Assembly (NCBI GenBank): GCA_028015205.1
Contig: CM051514.1
Span: forward strand, 21,158,150-21,222,149
Origin: Mytilisepta virgata
Taxonomy: Eukaryota; Mollusca; Bivalvia; Mytilida; Mytilidae
Length of the DNA stretch: 64,000 nt
Direction: 5' to 3'
In this document: piece after piece, positions 59,201 to 64,000 of the stretch
How the letters are laid out: the number at the start of each line of letters is the position of its first letter
Position numbering within the stretch: the stretch's first letter is position 1
Notes under the pieces: generated by a model
Told to the model about the DNA's origin: nothing
What the model saw: the letters and a program-made list of their open reading frames with translations, nothing else
Databases searched by the model: none
Translations under genes and position numbers: made by a program

Positions 59201-61998
59201 ACCATCTAGGGACCATTGCTGCTAAGTCTGGTTCCTATTGGTCAAGTGGTTTCTGACAAGAAGATATTTCAATGAATTTTACCTTAGGGCCCTATGTTAG
59301 ACTAAGTTCAGCTGTGCCAGCCACCTTGGTTGACAGACTGGGTCATCAGACACAATTCTGAAAGAGGACCATCTAAGGACCATTGCTGCAAAGTCTGTTT
59401 CCAATTGGTCAAGTGGTTTCAGACAAGATTTTTCAATGAATTTTCCCATAGGGCCCTATGTTAAACTACGTTCGGCTGTGGCCGCCATCTTGTTTAACAG
59501 TCCAGGTCATAAGACATAATCCTAAAAGAGAACCTTCTAAGGACTAATACTGCCAAATTTGGTTACAATTGGCCTTGTAGTTTCATAGAAATCATACCCT
59601 TTTTTTCTATTTTTAGTAACAGCAGCCATGTCGGTTGGAAGTCGGAGATGCCTGATATAATTTGGGAAGGGGGCCACCCAACAACTATTCCACCTAAGTT
59701 TGGTCCCAATTGGCCCTGTGGTTTCAGAGGAGAAGATCTTTAAAGGAAAGTTTACGCCAGACTCTGTCTTTAAAGGGCAAAAACTCCTATAAGGGGTCAA
59801 TCAATGGTTTTGGTCAAGTTGACTTGTTTGTAGATTTTACTTGCTGAACATTTTTGCTGCTTACATTTTGTTTTTATCTATAATAATATTCAAGATAATA
59901 ACCTAAAACTGCAAAGTTTCCTTAAAATTAAAAATTCAGGGGCAATAACCCAACAAATGGTTGACCGATTCATCTGAAAATTTCATGGCATGTAGATCTT
60001 GACCTGAGGAACATTTTTAAACCTGTCAGTTTTGTTCTAAATGCTTTAATTTTTGAGATATAAGACAAAACCCAATAAACACCAGGTGATCTCCAACTTC
60101 CTGCACAGGTATATTGGCACTAATTTTATTTACATGAGAGTCACGTTATTACCACAAAGGATAAGTCCTATTAATGCTGCTTAATCTGGACAACTACAAA
60201 AACGTAATGTTAGATAGCTAGATATGCTTATCACAATTGAGGACCTATATGCCAGGGATGGGCACGATTACTGTCAAATGTAATCAATAATCGATTGCAT
60301 GAAGAATTTTTGTGTAATCGATTAATAATTGATTACTCTGATTTTTGTTTGTAATCGATTACAATTGATTACTTTATCAAAAGTAATTACATTACTTTTC
60401 GATTACAGTCAATTACATTCTACAAAGTAAAAAGAAATAACTATGAGAAAGTTACAATATTGCTGTTCAACAAATTTATAGTGAAAAATAAAGAACTATA
60501 CATGAGCATCATTTAAAGCTTTAAAGTCAGAAGTCAGAATTGTATTTAATAATTATCAGTTTGTGGAATGTATTATCTCCTTAATTACACATTATAAAAC
60601 TATCAATAGAGTAAAACATGTAACCTAGGGCAATTTAATGTAAATCTGACAATTAATAAAAATAATTGAAATCAAAACAAAGTCTACATGTCATTACTTT
60701 AAATCTTTCATTAATTTACCAGTATTAAAATACAAGAATGTAGCTAAATTAGATTTCTGTATTCTTCATTTAAATTTATAAACAATATATATTTTTAGTG
60801 TCAAAGTGGAATACATGTATATATTACTTATTGGGAAATCTTGTTGAACATGAGGGAGCTTTCAGACTACAACAGATCTAATAAAATGCAATTTGTCAGA
60901 ACTCTCAAGTCATTTTATATATAATATTTTATCTGTACCTGTAAAGAAGAGCATTAACAGCAGAATACATTCAATGGTATATATTTCATTTACAGAAAGT
61001 GCTATTTCATCAAACTATTTTTTTTAAAGTAAACATCAAATTTTTTGCTGTAATCGAAAAGTTTGTCGATTACAAATTACTGTCGATTACTTTGAAAAAT
61101 GTAATCTATTACAATCGATTACGATTACCCCATCCCCGATAAATGTGTTACTGAAACTCGCAAGAAGTCAATTGCAGGAACTGAAAATCAAAATCACTGT
61201 TTTCTTTCCTACAAACCACTGTTATACTCAAAAAGAGGTATTAGCAATCCCCAAGGTATTTATCTACAAGGCAACTTTGGAATCAATGAATGTTAGGCCC
61301 AAAAAAAATGTTTGTTTCCTGCTGCATGTTAGAAAAAATAGGGTAGGTAAATAAGGAAAAACATTTTTTTCTTTACTTCCACAGATTATTTATCTACAAG
61401 GCAACTTTGGGATCAATGAATGTTAGGCCCAAAAAAATGTTTCCTGCAGCCTGGTAGAAAAAATAGGGTAGCTAAATAAGGAAAAACGTTTTTTTTCCTT
61501 AACTTTCACAGGTTATTAAATGGCAAGGTGTCAGTTGATATGTATCTGTACAACATCTGATATGTAATTTTAACATACCATAATTTTTTAGATTTTATGT
61601 ATATTTAAGAATATCTACTGCATTTGTACACTTTACTTTTTCACATTTTAGGCTGCAAGCACATGATGAGACAAAGCTGCCACCATGATTACTATTGAAA
61701 AATAAAACTGAAGCCAGAAACGCCGATTCTGTGGAGAATTCAGATTTAATACTGGAAACAACCAATTCTAGTTTAGTTTTTGAAAATTCTTGATAAAATC
61801 TTTTACGGTCGGTCGGTCGGGAAGCAGGAAACAAGAATATATTTGTTTGGGCCTTACAAAGGTTCTTTAAAGGTAGATTACTCTCACCTCTGGGACCACC
61901 ACCACCACCAAATTTAGCACCTTTATTTGGTAATCTGGGAATTCCTCCAGCAAATAGACCACCAAGTCCCATTGGAGGACCTCCACCTCCTACTGGAG
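35472..61998 (-). CDS. WIPF: WASP-interacting protein (WIP/verprolin family), 5'-partial
   Basis: Minus-strand exons, 5' to 3': 61998-61888, 52890-52097, 41731-41470, 39274-39170, 38300-38274 and 35506-35472. Phases agree at every junction and give about 444 residues in the window. WIP proteins bind actin through an N-terminal WH2, stabilise WASP/N-WASP by binding its EVH1 domain, and recruit profilin and SH3 proteins through polyproline, controlling Arp2/3-driven actin assembly. Visible parts in order: the Gly-rich GGLFAGGIPRLPNKGAKF segment seen after the WH2 in WIP, about 350 residues with a dozen or more runs of four to seven prolines, the WASP-binding motif DDFENRFKFHAGNELPPPEP with Y-x(6)-TYPS, then RSGSGRRAPPPPPPK and TGA, the same order as human WIPF1 and WIPF2. 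The exon(s) for the start codon, the first polyproline and the WH2 KLKK-type helix were not found before 64000. One donor (GTTGGT at 41469) is non-consensus but is the only one that keeps frame. Confidence 0.9.
35507..38273 (-). other. WIPF intron (last)
   Basis: AT-rich, with no repeat ends or coding segment recognised. Confidence 0.6.
38274..38300 (-). CDS. WIPF: WIPF 27-nt micro-exon
   Basis: With one base from each neighbour it encodes NDISWRSGSG, similar in place and in the RSGS signature to NESRSGS of human WIPF1. Acceptor TTTTAACAG, donor GTACTT. The length is a multiple of three, so skipping it would keep frame. Confidence 0.75.
39170..39274 (-). CDS. WIPF: WIPF exon with WASP EVH1-binding motif
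   Basis: Encodes DFENRFKFHAGNELPPPEPY then AKCNKTYPSCNPRNP. The human counterpart ESRFYFHPISDLPPPEPY wraps around the N-WASP EVH1 domain, and the aromatic residues, the LPPPEP core and the Y-P-S end are retained. Acceptor CTTTCAG, donor GTAAGT. Confidence 0.95.
40010..40375. repeat. about 141-bp satellite, first array (WIPF intron)
   Basis: TTATCTCCCTTTGCAAGCAT recurs at about 40155 and 40296, with a related block at 40036, each followed by AGCGATAATTATCTTGCTTC-type and TTGAACGGTTTA-type blocks. About 2.5 diverged units. Confidence 0.75.
40379..40418. repeat. poly-C/poly-A homopolymer junction
   Basis: About 15 C followed by about 25 A, directly after the satellite array. Lengths in such runs are unreliable in assemblies. 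Confidence 0.9.
41470..41731 (-). CDS. WIPF: WIPF proline-rich exon 3 of the window
   Basis: Encodes APTPPSNRPPPPPTRAPQSA, then five-to-six-proline runs separated by TRTTSASPG, LK and MRAPSTNGHA linkers, ending GHYSGGSD. These are typical profilin- and SH3-binding sequences. The donor GTTGGT at 41469-41464 is weak. The nearby GTATTA would create a stop, so the weak site is preferred. Confidence 0.85.
42470..43378 (+). mobile_element. composite repeat C
   Basis: Starts ACCAGAGGCTCCCAGGAGCC with a TGCTCACCT box, has about four 170-180-bp units, and ends GACGAAGGACCCCAAGTGAT with an eroded end module (CATATGACACCTTTGGCGCT). Inserted in a WIPF intron on the opposite strand to the gene. Confidence 0.75.
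44506..44785. mobile_element. TTAA-bounded MITE with AAGGTGGTACCYAACACT ends
   Basis: TTAAGGTGGTACCCAACACT at 44506 is mirrored by AGTGTTAGGTACCACCTTAA ending at 44785. TTAA at both outer borders is the target pattern of piggyBac-like elements. About 280 bp, AT-rich and non-coding. Confidence 0.78.
45500..46145. repeat. about 150-bp satellite, second array (WIPF intron)
   Basis: Same unit as at 40010-40375: GATTATCTCCCTTTGCAAGC-type landmarks at about 45523, 45677, 45893 and 46048, with GATGCCCAACCTTCATATAA and TTGAACGGTTTAGGAGTTGA blocks between. The best-conserved pair is at 45870-46130. Confidence 0.78.
46150..47050. other. WIPF intron segment without recognised feature
   Basis: AT-rich and non-coding, with no inverted ends or tandem units seen. 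Confidence 0.55.
47057..48312. mobile_element. 1.26-kb TIR element with 5-bp duplication
   Basis: Inverted repeats of about 75 bases start CACGGTGTAGAATGGTAACA at 47057 and end at 48312. TATTC at 47052-47056 and 48313-48317 is a perfect 5-base target duplication. The left TIR contains GACTTATC, CACTTATC and GACTTATC at 47077, 47106 and 47127. The interior has further CGGACTTTT-type words at about 47503-47555 and an inverted one at about 47882. The longest internal frame is 92 residues (minus strand, 47956-48234) and is not recognisable. A non-autonomous DNA transposon is likely; superfamily not assigned. Confidence 0.85.
48632..51164 (+). mobile_element. composite repeat D, near-complete, high copy number
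   Basis: Starts ACTAGAGGCTCTCCGTATTA (one hairpin arm deleted) with a CTCACCTGG box. At least nine units of 150-190 bp follow, several nearly identical, for instance those starting near 49210, 49705 and 49868. It ends with the module GGGCAAAAACTCCTATAAGG, then GACGGACGCCAAGTGATAAG and the hairpin TGACCCTTTGGGTCA-GGTGAGCTAA at 51164. Confidence 0.8.
52097..52890 (-). CDS. WIPF: WIPF large proline-rich exon
   Basis: A 794-nt exon, about 264 residues. It starts GPSAPAFKPTGRSPNGPVKF and is composed of repeated PPPPP-(S)GNKP and NGPSWK modules. The module 'PPPPPxSxNKPxxNGPSWK' is repeated four or more times, suggesting internal expansion. It ends GRPLPPPPSQ before donor GTAATT. The antisense strand gives an open Gly-rich frame, which is an artefact of the proline codons. 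Confidence 0.9.
54653..56319 (+). mobile_element. composite repeat nested in E, distinct subfamily
   Basis: Starts CCAGAGGCTCTAGAGAGCCT with TCGCTCACCTGG and ends with hairpin GGCCTTTTAGGCC-AGGTGAGCTAA at 56319. Its units of about 300 bp ('cggccattttgaattt', 'cgatcggcaccaatttcaca', 'tttctgacaagaagattttt') differ from those of the host. A (GAC)n tract lies before its end. Because E is split by it, it inserted after E. Confidence 0.8.
56215..56270. repeat. (GAC)n trinucleotide tract
   Basis: About 14 uninterrupted GAC units preceded by (GGACGC)n. It occupies the place where other composite repeats have a few 'gacggacgac' copies, so it is an expansion of their end module. Open frames through it (poly-Arg, poly-Val) are artefacts. 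Confidence 0.85.
57391..58213. mobile_element. TIR element with CAGGGCCTAATCT ends
   Basis: CAGGGCCTAATCT at 57391 is mirrored by AGATTAGGCCCTG ending at 58213. The flanks share AATGTT (57385-57390 and 58214-58219). CAGGG-type ends are usual for hAT elements, but those make 8-base duplications and only six match here. The interior (823 bp in all) has GCCGGCGAAATGACG-like and CTTCTCCCT-repeated words and no long frame. Confidence 0.65.
58644..60070 (+). mobile_element. composite repeat F, 3'-truncated, with foreign module
   Basis: Starts AGAGGCTGAGGAGACTGTAT with CGCTCACCTGG, has about six units, and reaches the GGGCAAAAACTCCTATAAGG module before breaking off near 60070. At about 58763-58818 it contains GATGCACCCTTACAGCAAGT and TTGGTATGGGAGAAC, which belong to the tandem repeat at 62344-62920. 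Confidence 0.75.
60253..61138. mobile_element. hAT-like non-autonomous element rich in TAATCGATTA
   Basis: The left end is CAGGGATGGGCACGATTACT and the right end ATTACGATTACCCCATCCCC. Both subterminal zones are crowded with ATCGATTAC/GTAATCGAT words (about ten on the left, six on the right). CAGGGATGGG is a typical hAT terminus. No exact 8-base duplication was found and the central region is non-coding, so it is an old, defective copy. Confidence 0.65.
61262..61512. repeat. 125-bp tandem duplication
   Basis: ATCTACAAGGCAACTTTGGA at 61262 recurs at 61391, with the whole unit through AAATAAGGAAAAAC copied. GTTAGGCCCAAA and TTTCCTGC within it are also found inverted at about 61820-61860 (AAGCAGGAAACAAG and TTTGGGCCTTA), so it may be an end of an inverted-repeat element next to the Gly-rich WIPF exon. 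Confidence 0.7.
61888..61998 (-). CDS. WIPF: WIPF glycine-rich exon (first in window)
   Basis: Encodes PVGGGGPPMGLGGLFAGGIP and RLPNKGAKFGGGGGPRG in phase with the exon at 52890. Human WIPF1 has GPPGLGGLFQAGMPKLR at the same place. Acceptor TAATTGTAG, donor GTGAGA. The Met in this segment is internal, not a start. Confidence 0.88.
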
Positions 61999-62343
61999 CT
62001 ACAATTAGATAAAGAAATGGTGCATAATTATGTCTTCAGACATAACCCTTGGAATTACTAACAAATGACTCACTTTAGAATAGTAATATAAAAATTGTAA
62101 TTAAATACATTTTAACAAGTTTGAATGTTTTTTTTTCAGGACCAGAAGACATCTTCGCAAGCCAAGTGTTACGATTCACTTCAATACTCTCTCTTCACCC
62201 ATGGCAGATAAAGCCGCAATTTCATGTCAGTGCATTACTTATTTTTGTTGGATGCAGCTGCACCAATCAGAAACAGAAATCTATGATTACAAAGTTTGCC
62301 TCGTTCCCCTATAATTCTGGTGTGTGGATGTGTAGCTCCTCGT

Positions 62344-62920
62344 AATGCACCCTTATAGCAAGTAATACATGTATAATTGTAGGTCATTTGGTATGGGAGA
62401 ACTGAACTCAGACGTAAAACTTAACCTAAGTCGACGTCAATGAAGCATGATAAGTAGATCAGAGTGACCTAATTTTGATAGGCGGCTGTGTTACACCCCA
62501 AGATGCACCCTGAAATCAAGTAATATGATTGTCGGTCCCTTGGTATCGGAGAACTTAACTCACACGTAAAACTTAACCTAAGTCAATGAAGCGTAATAAG
62601 TCGGGGAGAGTGACCGCATTTTGTTGGGAGGCTGTGTAACTCCCTGGGATGCACCCCGACACCAAGTAATATGATTGTAATCCACTTGGTATTGGAGAAC
62701 TGAACTCGGACGTAAAACTTATCCTAAGTCAATGAAGTGAGATAAGTAGGACAGAATGGGAAGCTGTGTTACTCCATGAGATGCATCCTCACACCAAGTT
62801 GGCAAGTAGTATGATTGTACATGTGGGTCGCTTGGTATGAGAGAACTGAACTTTCAGCGTAAAACTTAACCTAAGTCAATGAAGTGCGATAAGTAGATCA
62901 GAGTGACCTAATTTTGGTAG
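62344..62920. repeat. about 145-bp tandem repeat, four units
   Basis: Units start GATGCACCCTTATAGCAAGT at 62347, then near 62502, 62648 and 62779, each with a TTGGTATGGGAGAACTGAAC-type and an ACGTAAAACTTAACCTAAGT-type block. Divergence is a few to about 20 percent by eye. Located upstream (on the gene's strand) of the Gly-rich WIPF exon. Confidence 0.8.
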
Positions 62921-64000
62921 GAATAGTTTATATTTATTTCATTTTGTTTCGGGGTGAAATGATTAATATAATGGTGTGAATCTTCTACTTTTAATAATAC
63001 ATTTCTGTACTGAATTAAATATAATAGTGTTTTCTTTGCCAGTCATCGTATCTGAACCGAACAGCAACATTTCGCAAGTAGTTTTAACCGAGAGATCGTC
63101 TAGCACTGCATACAGTTTCCTAATTCAAATGCATTCCTCTCTGTCTGATTACATGTATTAAATTATACAATTGTATCAGTTACAGATAATTATGTATGAA
63201 CTAAAGCAAATGACTCAATTAATTCTCAATTGTTCAAAGTCTCTTTTGTGTCATATGATCATATCATAAAAAACACTCTGGAACATCAAAAATCAAGGTC
63301 AAGAGGAAGCTTTACATGTAAAGTAGTAGTTTCCTGTGTTGTCTTTTGACTATGACTCTGATGAATGAAGATTAACAACAGAACAAGGATCACATTATAA
63401 AAATAACATTTAACCACTCATGATTTTTCATTAGTTCTGATCATAAATAAATTAAAAGATTGCCTAAAAATAAATAATTACATTATATAAATTAGATAAA
63501 ACCTAAAATAACAATATTTTAGGTTTTATATTATAAAGTAATATTTACATTGCAATACTTAATAATATATAACCTCATATCTATTTCCTTCAATTTTATT
63601 TGATCTGACCGTGCCAGAGAACATTTAAAAGACATGATGTAAAACCCACAAGGAACAGATTATACAGACAGGAAGTATATATTGATACTCCCTTTTAAAA
63701 ATCTCATGATATGTATTTTTTGCCCTTTATCTAATCCTTTCAGGATTTAAAATTGTCTTTCAATGATACAATTATGAATTTACATGTATATAAACAATGT
63801 ACAGTAGAAGGTTTTATAACTATATTTTTATTGATATTACTCATATTTTTTTTAATTTCAGATATGAATTTGGTCTTTGCAGGAAAAGCTAATTAATTAT
63901 CTAAATTATCAATACAAGCCAGTGATATGAAATCAATCAACTTATGAAAAAATCTTTTGGACACATTAAAAAAACAAACAAACATAAATAAAAGAAAAGT
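62921..64000. other. end of window, non-coding
   Basis: AT-rich and presumably intron of the minus-strand WIPF gene, since no WH2-encoding exon was found. No inverted ends or tandem units were seen. Confidence 0.5.

Noticed and set aside
59537..59800. Recurring MTPYRSFCPLK-type frames (also near 24563 and 56362)
   Set aside because: They recur because the 3' module of the composite repeat is copied. The frames differ by stops and indels between copies, show no domain, and lie antisense to the element.

Overview
This is AT-rich animal genomic DNA with split genes, very long introns, microsatellites and dense non-autonomous transposons. The dominant repeats are composite elements with tandem internal units that open with a hairpin and a GCTCACCTGG-like box and close with a GGGTCAGGTGAGCTAA-like end. 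A tRNA-headed SINE and several TIR elements accompany them. This repeat spectrum points to a bivalve mollusc, probably mussel-like. No prokaryotic, organellar or viral gene was seen. Species identity is inference.

Layout: (1) Bases 1-167 carry, on the + strand, what looks like a C-terminal exon of an FkbM-type (Methyltransf_21) methyltransferase, followed by a TIR element and a possible last exon at 535-648. (2) 650-8137 is non-coding, with TIR elements and dispersed repeats. (3) 8138-21383, + strand, is a complete ten-exon membrane dipeptidase (DPEP1 family, 447 residues) with all zinc ligands and canonical splice sites. Instead of the vertebrate signal peptide and GPI tail it has an N-terminal membrane anchor. 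Its first three introns are crowded with long palindromes. (4) 20935-22080 holds two fragments of one retroelement type, in opposite orientations on either side of the last dipeptidase exon. (5) 22-35 kb is repeat-rich intergenic DNA, including a nested pair of composite repeats and a SINE with a perfect target duplication. (6) 35472-61998, minus strand, is a WASP-interacting protein (WIP/verprolin, WIPF family) gene without its first exon(s), which should carry the WH2 actin-binding segment and lie beyond 64000. Six exons in matching phase run from the Gly-rich region through the proline-rich body to a clear WASP-binding motif, a 27-base micro-exon and a proline-rich C-terminus. Its introns hold satellites and at least six transposon-like insertions.

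The two main genes are functionally unrelated: an extracellular zinc peptidase and an intracellular actin regulator. I found no convincing undescribed gene system. The items most worth a second look are the palindrome cluster, a 1.26 kb TIR element with internal GACTTATC-type motifs, nested composite repeats that give a relative insertion order, and the altered anchoring of the dipeptidase. All exon structures were read by eye from splice signals and reading phase, without transcripts or database searches.
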